Assembly (NCBI RefSeq): GCF_004359965.1
Contig: NZ_SMRQ01000027.1
Span: 1 to 51,344 of the forward strand
DNA from: Cognatilysobacter segetis
GTDB taxonomy: Bacteria; Pseudomonadota; Gammaproteobacteria; Xanthomonadales; Xanthomonadaceae
Length of the DNA: 51,344 nucleotides
Direction: 5' to 3'
Both the position numbers and the translations under genes were made by a program. Every line of letters begins with the position of its first letter. Within the stretch, counting starts at the first letter, position 1. The notes beneath the pieces are model-generated. The model ran no database searches and was not told the origin of the DNA. It saw nothing but the letters and a program-made list of their open reading frames with translations. Shown in pieces: positions 36,648 to 48,348 of the stretch.

Positions 36648-38195
36648 ATGGCCGCTGCCCCCGCCCCCGCCAACGGCTTCCGCCCGCCGAACCTCGCGCT
36701 CGCGACGATCGGTCTGGCGCTCGCCTCGTTCATGCAGGTGCTCGACACCACGATCGCAAACGTCTCGTTGCCGACCATCGCCGGCAACCTCGGGGCGAGC
36801 TCGAACCAGGCGACGTGGGTGATCACGTCGTTCGCGGTGAGCAACGCGATCGCGTTGCCGCTCACCGGCTACATGACGCGCCGCTTCGGCGAGGTCAAGC
36901 TGTTCACGTGGGCGACGCTCGCGTTCGTCATCGCCTCGCTGCTCTGCGGCCTCGCGAACTCGATGGGCCTGCTGGTCGTCGCGCGCGCGCTGCAGGGCTT
37001 CGTCGCCGGTCCGATGTACCCGGTCACGCAGGCGCTGCTGATCTCGATCTATCCACCGAACAAACGCGGACAGGCGATCGCACTGCTCGCGATGGTGACG
37101 GTCGTCGCGCCGATCGCGGGCCCGATCCTCGGTGGCTGGATCACCGACAACTACAGCTGGGAATGGATCTTCTTCATCAACATTCCCATCGGCATCTTCT
37201 CGAGCTTCGTCGTCGGCCGGCAGCTCAAGGGGCGGCCGGAACGGCTGCAGAAGCCGAAGATGGACTACATCGGCCTCGCCACGCTGGTGCTCGGCGTGGG
37301 CGCGCTGCAGACCCTGCTCGACCTCGGCAACGACGAGGACTGGTTCAACTCCACGCGCATCGTGATCCTCTCGATCGTCTCGGTGATCTCGCTCGCGGTG
37401 TTCCTGATCTGGGAGCTCACCGAGAAGGATCCGATCGTCAACCTGCGGTTGTTCCGCCATCGCAACTTCAGCGCCGGCACCGCGGCGATGGTGATGGCGT
37501 ATGCGGCGTTCTTCAGCGTGGGCCTGCTGGTGCCGCTGTGGCTGCAACGCAATCTCGGCTACACCGCGATCTGGGCGGGTTTCGCCAGTGCGCCGATCGG
37601 CATCCTGCCGGTGATCCTGACGCCGTTCGTGGGCAAGTACGCCACGCGCTTCGACCTGCGCGTCCTCGCGAGCTTCGCCTTCGTGGTGATGGCGGGCACG
37701 AGTTTCATCCGCTCGGGCTTCAACCTCGACGTCGACTTCAACCGCGTGGCGATGGTGCAGCTCTGGCAGGGCCTGGGCGTGGCGCTGTTCTTCATGCCGG
37801 TGCTGACGATCCTGCTGTCGGATCTCGAGCCGCACGAGATCGCCGCGGGTTCGGGCCTCGCCACGTTCGTGCGAACGCTCGGCGGCAGCTTCGCGGCTTC
37901 ACTGACGACCTGGGCCTGGAACCAGCGCAGCACGATCCACCACGCGCGGCTGACCGAGCACATCGACGCCTACGACCCGGTGATCCGCGGAACCGTCGAG
38001 AAGCTCGGCCAAGGCGACCCGCAACGGGGCGCGGTCGTGCTCAACCAGATGATTTCGCAGCAGGCCGTGCAGATCGGCTTCAACGAGATCTTCCACGTGC
38101 TGGGTATCGTGTTCCTCGTCGTCATCGCATTCGTATGGATCGCCAAGCCGCCGTTCGCGGCGAAGGCCGGGCCCGCGGCCGCGGGCGGCCATTAA
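36648..38195 (+). CDS. emrB: EmrB-type MFS multidrug transporter (DHA2, 14 helices)
   Basis: The 515-residue protein has the DHA2 family start ALASFMQVLDTTIANVSLPTIAGNLG (helix 1). Then come NQATWVITSFAVSNAIALPL, the GPILGGWITDNYSWEWIFFINIPIG motif of helix 5-6, and further hydrophobic segments to about residue 500, fitting 14 transmembrane helices. It is the proton-driven inner-membrane pump of the tripartite system. The ATG at 36648 is preferred over an upstream in-frame start whose 31 residues are Arg-rich and unlike the family. It lies 118 bases after emrA, a gap holding a long inverted repeat. Confidence 0.94.
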   Translation: MAAAPAPANGFRPPNLALATIGLALASFMQVLDTTIANVSLPTIAGNLGASSNQATWVITSFAVSNAIALPLTGYMTRRFGEVKLFTWATLAFVIASLLCGLANSMGLLVVARALQGFVAGPMYPVTQALLISIYPPNKRGQAIALLAMVTVVAPIAGPILGGWITDNYSWEWIFFINIPIGIFSSFVVGRQLKGRPERLQKPKMDYIGLATLVLGVGALQTLLDLGNDEDWFNSTRIVILSIVSVISLAVFLIWELTEKDPIVNLRLFRHRNFSAGTAAMVMAYAAFFSVGLLVPLWLQRNLGYTAIWAGFASAPIGILPVILTPFVGKYATRFDLRVLASFAFVVMAGTSFIRSGFNLDVDFNRVAMVQLWQGLGVALFFMPVLTILLSDLEPHEIAAGSGLATFVRTLGGSFAASLTTWAWNQRSTIHHARLTEHIDAYDPVIRGTVEKLGQGDPQRGAVVLNQMISQQAVQIGFNEIFHVLGIVFLVVIAFVWIAKPPFAAKAGPAAAGGH

Positions 38196-38198
38196 CCG

Positions 38199-38504
38199 TC
38201 ACGACCGCAGGGCAAGAAGCCGTGCGGTCATCGGCGACACGCCGGGCCTGACACGCGCGCGCACATCCCGACCCGGCGGCCAGCGCCGCTGCCAGTCGCG
38301 CAGCGCATCGACGTCGCCTTCGCAGACGATTTCCAGCGGCTCGTGTGTGGGGGCGTACCCGACCTGCGCCCAGGGGGCCAGGCGCGCGCGCATCGTCCAG
38401 CGATCGCCCGCGTGCACGCATTCGCCGCAGACGCCTTCGTCCGTCACGCGCCCGACCACCTCGAACGCGCGGCGATACCCGCCGCGCCAGCCCCGCACGA
38501 CCAT
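38199..38504 (-). CDS. Small acylphosphatase-like protein, catalytic residues not evident
   Basis: The 101-residue protein has a C-terminal half like acylphosphatases (VGYAPTHEPLEIVCEGDVDALRDWQRRW resembles the G-W-V-R-N...VEVVAEGP..A..F..W pattern). The N-terminal half has FEVVGRVTDEGV where the family has a GRVQGVxFR loop. The catalytic Arg of that loop and the following Asn are not seen. I therefore think of an acylphosphatase fold without proven activity. It lies 10 bases after rnk on the same strand and converges on emrB. It could also be an unrelated small ferredoxin-like domain. Confidence 0.5.
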   Translation of the reverse strand: MVVRGWRGGYRRAFEVVGRVTDEGVCGECVHAGDRWTMRARLAPWAQVGYAPTHEPLEIVCEGDVDALRDWQRRWPPGRDVRARVRPGVSPMTARLLALRS

Positions 38505-38514
38505 CGCCCTTCGG

Positions 38515-38925
38515 TTATTCGGGCAGGCCCGCCGCTTCCGGCTGGTAGGTCACGCGTGCGACGCGCAGCCGTGAGATGCGTCCGCCGGGCATCGGCCAGT
38601 CGATGGACTGGCCGACCGACAGGCCCAGCAGTGCCGCGCCCATCGGCGCGAGGATGGACACATGGTGCGCGTCCACGTCTGCCGCCTCGGGATACACGAG
38701 GCGCAGCGAATGCTCGACGCCAGTCACCTCGTCCACGCAGACGACGTCGGAATTCATCGTGACCACGTCCGGCGGGATGTCGGCCGGCTCGCGCACGTCG
38801 GCCCGGGCGATCTCGCGCTCCAGCAGCTCGGCCGTGGCCGAGCCCGCGGCCCGCGGCGAGGCGATCAGCGCCTCCAGGCGGCGTGCATCGCGGATGGACA
38901 TGATCAGGCGCGGCAGAGCGGACAT
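38515..38925 (-). CDS. rnk: Nucleoside diphosphate kinase regulator Rnk (GreA/GreB C-terminal fold)
   Basis: The 136-residue protein has an N-terminal helical part (RDARRLEALIASP) and a GreA/B-type C-terminal domain with VTMNSDVVCVDEVTGVEHSLRLVYPEAADV, then SILAPMGAALLGLSVGQSIDWPMPGG. It lacks the long Gre coiled coil, as Rnk does. It binds RNA polymerase and affects nucleotide pools. GGAGG five bases before the ATG at 38925 supports that start. It lies just downstream of radA but is separated by a terminator. Confidence 0.92.
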   Translation of the reverse strand: MSALPRLIMSIRDARRLEALIASPRAAGSATAELLEREIARADVREPADIPPDVVTMNSDVVCVDEVTGVEHSLRLVYPEAADVDAHHVSILAPMGAALLGLSVGQSIDWPMPGGRISRLRVARVTYQPEAAGLPE

Positions 38926-38937
38926 GGAGCCTCCAAG

Positions 38938-38967
38938 TGAAAAAGGACCCGGCGTCGGCCAGGTCCT
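38938..38967 (-). terminator. Rho-independent terminator after radA
   Basis: On the minus strand AGGACC-T-GGC / GCC-G-GGTCCT forms a stem with a CGAC loop, one mismatch, followed by a T run. It lies 54 bases past the radA stop and ahead of rnk, so rnk probably has its own promoter or relies on read-through. Confidence 0.75.
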
Positions 38968-39021
38968 GTCAGGGGCCACCGTAGCGATGCGGGCGCAGGG
39001 GGTCAACCGCGCGGGGCGCGC

Positions 39022-40428
<1,407 letters not shown>

Positions 40429-40604
40429 CGAACCCCTCCGTCGAGCACGCAGGGTAAACGGCGGAGGTCGCAGCCGGTAAGACCACGAACGCGCAGCCGG
40501 GCGTGCGGTATCGCCCCGCCAATCGGAAACGCCGCCCCCACCGCCGCTGAGGCGCGACTCACGCCCGCGACGCTAGCTTCGAGCGACCCACCGGAGGCAC
40601 GACG

Positions 40605-40814
40605 ATGACCGACCGCAACCCGCACGACGCCGGCAAGAACATGGGCCAGGGCCTTGCCGGCGTGAACGACAACCAGCGCCGCGACCTGCTGAACCGGGGC
40701 GGCGACCAGCGCACCCGCGACCAGCAGGGCGTGAAGTCGTCCTCGCAGCGGACCGACGAGTCCGGCAAGGCGAAGGACGATCCCAGCCGCGCACCCGAGT
40801 CCGGCACACCCTGA
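40605..40814 (+). CDS. Small hydrophilic protein of unknown function
   Basis: The 69-residue protein is full of Asp, Asn, Gln, Arg, Lys and Gly and contains no hydrophobic core, so it is predicted to be disordered. It has a GGAGG-like ribosome binding site 9 bases before the ATG at 40605. Its composition resembles small stress-associated proteins with Gly/Lys-rich repeats, but I do not recognise a family. It lies in the gap between radA and the aldose epimerase gene. The 176 bases before it, 40429-40604, hold no other feature I can support. Confidence 0.6.
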   Translation: MTDRNPHDAGKNMGQGLAGVNDNQRRDLLNRGGDQRTRDQQGVKSSSQRTDESGKAKDDPSRAPESGTP

Positions 40815-40838
40815 TCGCCCCCGAGCCGCCGCGCTGCC

Positions 40839-41803
40839 TCAGTGCAGCGCGTTCTCGGTCGCTTCGACGCGCAACCGCCATGTCGCCGCGAAGCGACCGC
40901 CCGGCGCGACCTCGGGCAGATGCGCGTGGCTGCGCAGCGCGTCGGCCGGCGCCGTCATCGGTTCGAGCGAGATGTAGTCGTGACCCGGCGGCGCGTAGAT
41001 CTGCGCGAACGGGAAGTTCTCGAGGAAGTCGACGCTGATGCGGCGGCCATTGCCGGAGATCGACATCGATGGGCTTGGACCAATGAGGGCGAAGCCGTGG
41101 TCGAAGTCGAGGTCGGCCAGGCGGTCGTCGTACGGCGGCAGGTCGGTTCGCTCGCCGACGGGCAGCAGCCTGTCGTCGAGCACGATGCCCTGCATGGCCG
41201 GCAGCGTGAGTTGCCACTGCGTGCGTCGCAGTCCGGGCACGCCGATGTAGGGATGGAAGCCGAAACTCACCGGCACGCGCATGCCGGCATTGGCGAGCAC
41301 CGCCGTTTCGACGGTAAGGCCGAGGCCGTCGAGCGTCGCGGTCATCTCCACTTCGTGCTCGAACGGGAACACCGCGAGCAACTCCGGGCGATTCCAGCGC
41401 AGGCGGCTGCGCAGGCGGCGGTCGCTCGCCTCCTCCACCTGCCATCCCAGCTTCGGCCACGGCACGCCGTGGATCACGATGTCGTTCCAGTCCTTCATGA
41501 GCCACGGGGACGCCGGGTCGAGTTCGACCTCCTTGCCGTCGAAGTCGTAGCGCGGCCCGCGCAGGCGGTTGGCCCATGGGTAATTGAGTGGAATGCCCAC
41601 GGACATACCCGTCACGAGCGCCTCGTCCATCTCGTCGACGCGCCGCAGGATTTCTTCGCCGCGGTGCTTGAGCGACGTGCCGAGCATGCCCTGTTCCGGC
41701 CGGAATACCGCCACGAGGCCCCCGGCCGCCAGCGTGTGCGTCCGCGGCCGCGCCGCGCCGCGCGCTTGTGCCGTACCGGTCTGCAATGGGTCTTCCCGCG
41801 TCG

Positions 41804-41807
<4 letters not shown>
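40839..41807 (-). CDS. Aldose 1-epimerase family protein (GalM-like)
   Basis: The 322-residue protein has a GalM-type beta-supersandwich pattern: [47 protein letters not shown] and the late [32 protein letters not shown]. The His in FHPY and the Glu in LEPM correspond to the usual catalytic His and Glu. It interconverts alpha and beta anomers of a sugar. It starts inside the galK stop (ATGA), the last gene of a GH2-galT-galK-epimerase unit, so galactose is the likely substrate, though family members also act on glucose or hexose 6-phosphate. Confidence 0.85.
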
Positions 41808-42867
<1,060 letters not shown>

Positions 42868-42871
<4 letters not shown>

Positions 42872-43956
42872 GCGTCGATGTCCACGTCGATGGCCTGCAG
42901 CTCGCGCGCCTTGTCCTCCGGCAGCGCGTCCATGGCGAACCAGCCGGCCGCGATCTCAGTGCCGGCGAGGTACTTGAGTCGGTCGCGCGTGCGGTACGGC
43001 GGGTAGATCTCCGCGTGCAGGTGCGATTCCGGATGCGGCTCCCCGTCGGTCGGCGCCTGGTACCACGCCATCAGGTACGGGAACGGCCGGTCCCACAAGG
43101 CGTCGTACTTCATGAGCACGGTTTTGAGTGCGCGCGCGAGGTCCGCGCGCTGCGCATCGCCGAGGTCGCAGAACGTGGCGACGGGTTCGATCGGTGCGAC
43201 CCAAACCTCGTACGGATACCGGGCGGCCGCCGGCACGAAGGCGACCGCGTGCTCGCCGCGGTAGATCAGCCGCTGCGCGTCTTCGATCTCGCGGGCGATG
43301 TGATCCTGCAGCACGCCTCGGCCGTGCTGCCGGTAGTAGGCCGACGCCACCTGCTGCATGCGCGCCGGCACGGGCGGCACCGCCGGATACGCGTAGATCT
43401 GCCCATGCGGATGGTGCAGCGTCACGCCGACCTCGGCGCCGCGGTTCTCGAACGGCAGCACGTAGCGGATCGCGTCGAGTTCGCCCAGCCGGGCGGTGCG
43501 ATCGGCCCAGACACGCAGCAGAAGTTCAATGTGCGACAGGGGCAGGCGGCCTAGCGCGGACAGCCGGTCCTGTGTGAACACCACGACCTCGCACTTGCCC
43601 GTGCCGGGCGCGGTATCGACGATCAAAGCCGGCACCTCGTCGGCGCCAAGGCTCAGCGACGGGAAGCGGTTGTCGAACACCGCCACGTCCCAGTTGCCCT
43701 GCGGGAGTTCCGTGGGTGCGGCGGCGTCGACCGTGACCGCCAGCGGGTTGTACTCCGGCGGCGGCAGGAACGTTCGGTCCTGCCGGTAGGCGGCGTAGGT
43801 GATCCATTCGTCACGCAGCGGATGGCGGCGCAGGTGCGGGCTTCGCCCCAACGGCTCGAGGAAGGGGCTCGGCGCAGCGCCGACCGCGCCCATAGGCTCC
43901 CGCGCGTAGAGCGTGAGCGAGCGGCCATCGGGCTTGGTCAACGCCAGCGTGTGCAT
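42868..43956 (-). CDS. galT: Galactose-1-phosphate uridylyltransferase
   Basis: The 362-residue HIT-superfamily enzyme carries the active-site [14 protein letters not shown] (HPHGQ, with the uridylylated His), [10 protein letters not shown] near residue 90, and [11 protein letters not shown] near the C-terminus. It exchanges UMP between UDP-glucose and galactose 1-phosphate. The ATG at 43956 shares one base with the GH2 stop (TGATG). The Cys/His zinc residues of E. coli GalT are not obvious. UDP-galactose made here would be the substrate of the mutase encoded at 47151. Confidence 0.94.
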
Positions 43957-45791
43957 CACGCGGCGCCCTGGATATGCGTGCGCGACATGCCGACCGCCTT
44001 GCGGATCTGCTCGATCGGGATCTTCGGCACGCGGTCCTCGGTCAGCAGGCCGTTCGCCTCCTGGAAGGTGTCGGCGAACTGCGTGTAGCAGTACCCGCTG
44101 AAGAGCGCGGTAAACGTCACCGCCTCGATGAGCTCGTGGAACTTGCGCGCGAACTCGTCCGCGGCCTCGGCCACCGAATAGCCCCAGATTTCGGCCGTCT
44201 CGCCATCCACGTCGCTGGCCTTGCGCGGGCGCGTGTCGAATGCGATACCGCCGAATTCCGTCAGCATCACCGGTTGGCCGCGGTGCGGATAGCCGTCGAG
44301 CGTGAGGATTCGCCCGCCCGGGCGGCGACGGTCGAACAGCTGCTCCGTGCTCACTTCCGGCCCGTAGCGCTGGCGCATGTGTTCGATGTTGGCGTCGTAG
44401 TCGTGGATGCCGATGATGTCGGTATCGCTGCTTTCCCAGCCGTCGTTGCCGATCACCGGCCGGGTCGGGTCGAGCGTTTTCGTCAGGTAGTAGAGCGCGG
44501 CCACCGCGTGCTGGTGCGCGCCCACGGACGTCAGCTCCGGCACGCCCCAGGACTCGTTGAACGGTACCCACGTGATGATGCAGGGGTGGCTGAAATCGCG
44601 CTCGATCGCCTCGCCCCACTCCTTCACCGTGCGCTTGATCGCGGTGCGCGTGAAACGGTACGCCGACGGCATCTCCTCCCACACGAGCAGGCCCAGTCGG
44701 TCGGCCCAGTACAGGTACCGCGGGCTCTCGATCTTCTGGTGCTTGCGCACGCCGTTGAAGCCCATCGCCTTCGCGAGTTCGACATCGCGGCGGAGCGCGG
44801 CGTCGCTCGGCGCCGCCAGCAGCGTCTCCGGCCAGTAGCCCTGGTCCAGCACGAGCTTGAGGTGGTACGGGCGACCGTTGAGCATGAACCGGTCGCGCAG
44901 CACGCCCACCGAGCGCAGCGCCGTATACGAACGCACCTCGTCCAGCACGACCTCCCCCTGCCGCAGGCGGATCACGGCATCGAGCAGCTGCGGGCGCTCG
45001 GGGCTCCACAGCAGTTCGTTGCGGAAATCGTCGATGCCGGGGTCGGACAGGATGATGCGGCGGTCGACCTCGCCGTCGATGACCATGTAGCGATCATTCG
45101 CCACCAGACGATCGCGATGGCGGATCTCCACGTCCATGGTCATGCCCTCGCGGATCTCGCCGGCGACGCGCGCTTCGAACGTGAGCGCGAAGCCTTCGAC
45201 GTGCGGGGTCCAGCGGACCTTCTGGATGTGCGTGCGTGCGACCCGCTCGATCCACACCGTCTGCCAGATACCGGTGGTACGCGGATACCAGATCGAATGC
45301 GGCTCGAGTTGCCAGTCCTGCTTGCCGCGGGGCTTGTTCAATTCATGCGGATCGTCCTCGACGCGAACCGTCACGACCTGCAAGCCTGAAGAGTTCAGCG
45401 CGCCGGTGATATCCGCTTGAAAAGGCGTGTGTCCGCCTTCGTGGCTCGCGACGAAATGGCCGTTCACCCACACTTTCGCGGCGTAATCCACCGCGCCGAA
45501 GTGCAGGATCACGCGCGAATCGCCGCCTGCCTCCACGTCGAAATCACGCTGGTACCAGCAAGCTTTGTGAAACCCGCGATCACCGATCCCGCTGGCCACC
45601 GATTCGATCGGAAACGGCACCTCGATCCGTAACGGCCATTGCTCGATCTCGCAGGGATGCGTGTAGCGCTTCTCGTCATCGAACGCGAACAGCCACGAAC
45701 CGTCGAGCGAGCGCCAGTTCGCACGGCGCAGCTGCGGCCGGGGATAAGCATCGTCGTCGCAGAAGCGCTCCGCGTCAGCCAGCGTCGTCAT
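43956..45791 (-). CDS. Glycoside hydrolase family 2 (beta-galactosidase/beta-glucuronidase-like), cytoplasmic
   Basis: The 611-residue protein has a sugar-binding beta-sandwich (WYQRDFDV, HFGAVDYAAKVWVNG), an immunoglobulin-like domain, and a TIM barrel. The acid/base Glu413 lies in WVPFNESWG and the nucleophile Glu512 in MLTEFGG, the two GH2 catalytic glutamates. No signal peptide is seen. As first gene of a unit with galT and galK, release of galactose from an intracellular beta-galactoside is likely, but glucuronide or mannoside cleavage cannot be excluded. The ATG at 45791 (MTTLADAERF) is chosen, since a TTG at 45842 would add 17 residues. It diverges from the glycosyltransferase gene across an 83-base, comparatively AT-rich gap. 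Confidence 0.9.
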   Translation of the reverse strand: MTTLADAERFCDDDAYPRPQLRRANWRSLDGSWLFAFDDEKRYTHPCEIEQWPLRIEVPFPIESVASGIGDRGFHKACWYQRDFDVEAGGDSRVILHFGAVDYAAKVWVNGHFVASHEGGHTPFQADITGALNSSGLQVVTVRVEDDPHELNKPRGKQDWQLEPHSIWYPRTTGIWQTVWIERVARTHIQKVRWTPHVEGFALTFEARVAGEIREGMTMDVEIRHRDRLVANDRYMVIDGEVDRRIILSDPGIDDFRNELLWSPERPQLLDAVIRLRQGEVVLDEVRSYTALRSVGVLRDRFMLNGRPYHLKLVLDQGYWPETLLAAPSDAALRRDVELAKAMGFNGVRKHQKIESPRYLYWADRLGLLVWEEMPSAYRFTRTAIKRTVKEWGEAIERDFSHPCIITWVPFNESWGVPELTSVGAHQHAVAALYYLTKTLDPTRPVIGNDGWESSDTDIIGIHDYDANIEHMRQRYGPEVSTEQLFDRRRPGGRILTLDGYPHRGQPVMLTEFGGIAFDTRPRKASDVDGETAEIWGYSVAEAADEFARKFHELIEAVTFTALFSGYCYTQFADTFQEANGLLTEDRVPKIPIEQIRKAVGMSRTHIQGAA

Positions 45792-45874
45792 GGATGTGTA
45801 TTCGTTTTCGGATTTCACTTGTTCGAGATGCCGTTCACTCAAGACTCATGTTTAACCAATTCAGTGAGAGCGCC

Positions 45875-47137
45875 ATGTCAAAGGAAACGAGTTCGGTAAG
45901 CGTCGAAGGCGACGCCGGGATCATGGACGGCTCCGCACCGGGCGCGTCGAATGCCGCTTCGGCGGCCGCGGTCGCCGCAACGGGCGACGGCCGGGAGGAT
46001 TTCCCGATCATCGTGCACTGCCACCTGCGATGGGATTTCGTCTGGCAGCGGCCGCAGCAGATCTTTTCGCGACTGGCGCGCCAGCACGCGGTGCTCTTCA
46101 TCGAGGATCCGGTCATCGCCGAGGGCGAACCGCGCCTGGCGATCGACGAGCCGTATCCGAACCTCGTGCGGATCGTCCCGCAGATCCCGCAGCACCTCGC
46201 CGTGGATGCGGACCACGACGCCGAAATCTTCCTGCCGCAGATCAAGCGCGCGCTTCGCGAGCACCCGCTTCTGGCCGGCCGCTTCGACAACGCCGTGCAC
46301 TGGTTCTATTCGCCGATGCCGGCACCGGGTTACATGGGCCAGCTCGGCACCGTCGGCGTGGTTTACGACTGCATGGACGAACTGGCGAACTTCCGCTTCG
46401 CTCCACCGGACATCGCGGATCGCGAGCGTTTCGTGATGTCCAATGCGGGCGTGGTGTTCACCGGCGGCTACCAGCTGTTCGAGTCGAAGTCCAGGCACCA
46501 TGGCAACGTGAACTTCTACGGCTGCGGCGTGGACGTCGAGCATTACGGCAGCGCGCGGGACGCGGCGACGGAAGTTCCTGCCGCGGTGGCGTCGACGCCG
46601 GGCCCGCGCTTCGGCTACTTCGGCGTGATCGACGAGCGCCTCGACTACGAGCTGATCAGCGCGTTGGCCGATCGATTCCCCGAGGCGTCGATCATCATGG
46701 CGGGGCCGCTCGCCAAGGTCGACCCGGCCGAGTTGCCCAAGCAGCCGAATATCCATTGGCTGGGGCAGCAGCGCTACGAGGACCTGCCGGCGATCGTCAA
46801 GGGCTTCGACGTCTGCCTCATGCCGTTCGCGCTCAACGAGGCGACCAAGTACATCAATCCGACGAAGACGCTCGAGTACATGGCGGCGGGCAAGCCCATC
46901 GTCTCCACCGCCGTCGCCGACGTCGTCCGCAACTTCACGCCCATCGTCGACATCGCCCGCTCGCCGCAGGAATTCGTCGATGCGGTCGAGCGCGCCTGGC
47001 GCACGCCGGACGCCGATCTCATCGCACAGGGCATCGAACGCGCGGCCGGCGCCAGCTGGGACGCCACCGTCGAATCCATGCGCAACGACGTCCAGCAGGC
47101 CCTGTGGGCCGACGTCCGCACCCAAGCCGCCGCCTGA
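45875..47137 (+). CDS. Glycosyltransferase (GT-B fold, GT4-like)
   Basis: The 420-residue protein has the GT-B pattern often annotated as glycosyltransferase family 1: an N-terminal HCHLRWDFVWQRPQQIFSRLARQH segment, a CMDELANF region, and a C-terminal nucleotide-sugar-binding part with PNIHWLGQQRYEDLPAIVKGFDVCLMPF and NPTKTLEYMAAGKPIVST (E-x7-E-like). The ATG at 45875 is preferred, with one at 45848 as an alternative. Thirteen bases separate it from glf, so the glycosyltransferase may use UDP-galactofuranose. Acceptor is unknown. Confidence 0.85.
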   Translation: MSKETSSVSVEGDAGIMDGSAPGASNAASAAAVAATGDGREDFPIIVHCHLRWDFVWQRPQQIFSRLARQHAVLFIEDPVIAEGEPRLAIDEPYPNLVRIVPQIPQHLAVDADHDAEIFLPQIKRALREHPLLAGRFDNAVHWFYSPMPAPGYMGQLGTVGVVYDCMDELANFRFAPPDIADRERFVMSNAGVVFTGGYQLFESKSRHHGNVNFYGCGVDVEHYGSARDAATEVPAAVASTPGPRFGYFGVIDERLDYELISALADRFPEASIIMAGPLAKVDPAELPKQPNIHWLGQQRYEDLPAIVKGFDVCLMPFALNEATKYINPTKTLEYMAAGKPIVSTAVADVVRNFTPIVDIARSPQEFVDAVERAWRTPDADLIAQGIERAAGASWDATVESMRNDVQQALWADVRTQAAA

Positions 47138-47150
47138 CAGGAATCCACAT

Positions 47151-48329
47151 ATGAAGACAGACGTACTGATCGTAGGCGCGGGCTTTTCCGGCTCCGTCGT
47201 CGCACGCGAGCTGGCCGAGCGCGGCTACCGGGTCCTCGTGATCGACAAGCGCGACCACATCGGCGGCAACGCCTATGACCGCATGGACGCGCACGGCGTG
47301 CTGATCCACCCCTACGGGCCGCACATCTTCCACACGAACGCGGACCGCATCGCCGAATACCTCACGCAGTTCACCGAGTGGCGTCCGTACGAGCACCGCG
47401 TGCTGGCGAAGGTCGAGGACAAGCTCGTCCCGATTCCGATCAACATCGATACGGTCAACGCGCTGTACGGCATGGACCTAGACGAGGACACGATCCAGGG
47501 CTTCTACGACTCGGTACGCGAGCCTCGCGAGAAGATACGCACGTCGGAAGACGTCGTGGTCAATGCCGTCGGACAGGATCTCTACGAGAAGTTCTTCCGC
47601 GGCTACACGCGCAAGCAGTGGGGCCTGGACCCGTCCGAGCTCAACGCATCGGTCGCCGCGCGCGTGCCCACGCGCACCAACCGCGACGATCGCTACTTCA
47701 CCGACAAGTTCCAGAAGATGCCGGCGGAGGGCTACACCAAGATGTTCGAGCGCATGCTCGATCATCCCAACATCGCCATCGAGCTCGGCGCCGACTTCTT
47801 CGAGCTGCGCGACCGCGTGCAGGCGCGCCACATCGTCTACACCGGTCCGGTGGACGCGTTCTATGCGTACTGCTATGGCCACCTGCCCTACCGCTCGCTG
47901 CGCTTCGAACACGAGCATCTGCCGGACACCGAGTGGTACCAGTCGGTCGGCACGGTGAACTTCCCGAACGACTATGCGTACACGCGTACGACCGAGTTCA
48001 AGCACCTCACCGGCCAGCAGCACCGCGGCACGTCGCTGGTGCGCGAGTTCCCGACTGCGGAAGGCGACCCCTACTACCCGGTACCGCGCCCCGAGAACGA
48101 ACTGCTGTTCAAGAAGTACGAGGCGCTTGCCGAGCAGGAGCAGGACGTCACCTTCGTCGGCCGCCTCGCCCAGTACCGCTACTACAACATGGACCAGTGC
48201 GTCGGAGCCGCGTTGAAGTCGGTGGACTACATCCTCGAAAAGATGGGTGACGACGAGCGTGCGCCGGTCGATCTGGTGGTGGCGCAGGCCACCGCGACGC
48301 CGGCGCCGCTGATCGCCGCCAAGCGCTGA
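47151..48329 (+). CDS. glf: UDP-galactopyranose mutase
   Basis: The 392-residue flavoenzyme starts MKTDVLIVGAGFSGSVVARELAERG (FAD-binding Rossmann motif at about 9-25). It has NAYDRMDAHGVLIHPYGPHIFHTN, FFRGYTRKQWG, TRTNRDDRYFTDKFQKMP and PYYPVPRPEN, all UGM hallmarks. It isomerises UDP-galactopyranose to UDP-galactofuranose using reduced FAD in the cytoplasm. Galactofuranose is used in surface glycans of some bacteria. It sits between a glycosyltransferase and the GH1-RmlD fusion. AGGA precedes the ATG. Confidence 0.96.
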   Translation: MKTDVLIVGAGFSGSVVARELAERGYRVLVIDKRDHIGGNAYDRMDAHGVLIHPYGPHIFHTNADRIAEYLTQFTEWRPYEHRVLAKVEDKLVPIPINIDTVNALYGMDLDEDTIQGFYDSVREPREKIRTSEDVVVNAVGQDLYEKFFRGYTRKQWGLDPSELNASVAARVPTRTNRDDRYFTDKFQKMPAEGYTKMFERMLDHPNIAIELGADFFELRDRVQARHIVYTGPVDAFYAYCYGHLPYRSLRFEHEHLPDTEWYQSVGTVNFPNDYAYTRTTEFKHLTGQQHRGTSLVREFPTAEGDPYYPVPRPENELLFKKYEALAEQEQDVTFVGRLAQYRYYNMDQCVGAALKSVDYILEKMGDDERAPVDLVVAQATATPAPLIAAKR

Positions 48330-48348
48330 CGGGGAACCGGCCGAAACG

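Noticed and set aside
45794-45874. Earlier starts for the glycosyltransferase
   Set aside because: The extra 27 residues overlap the divergent promoter gap and are not family-like. The ATG at 45875 (or 45848) fits better.
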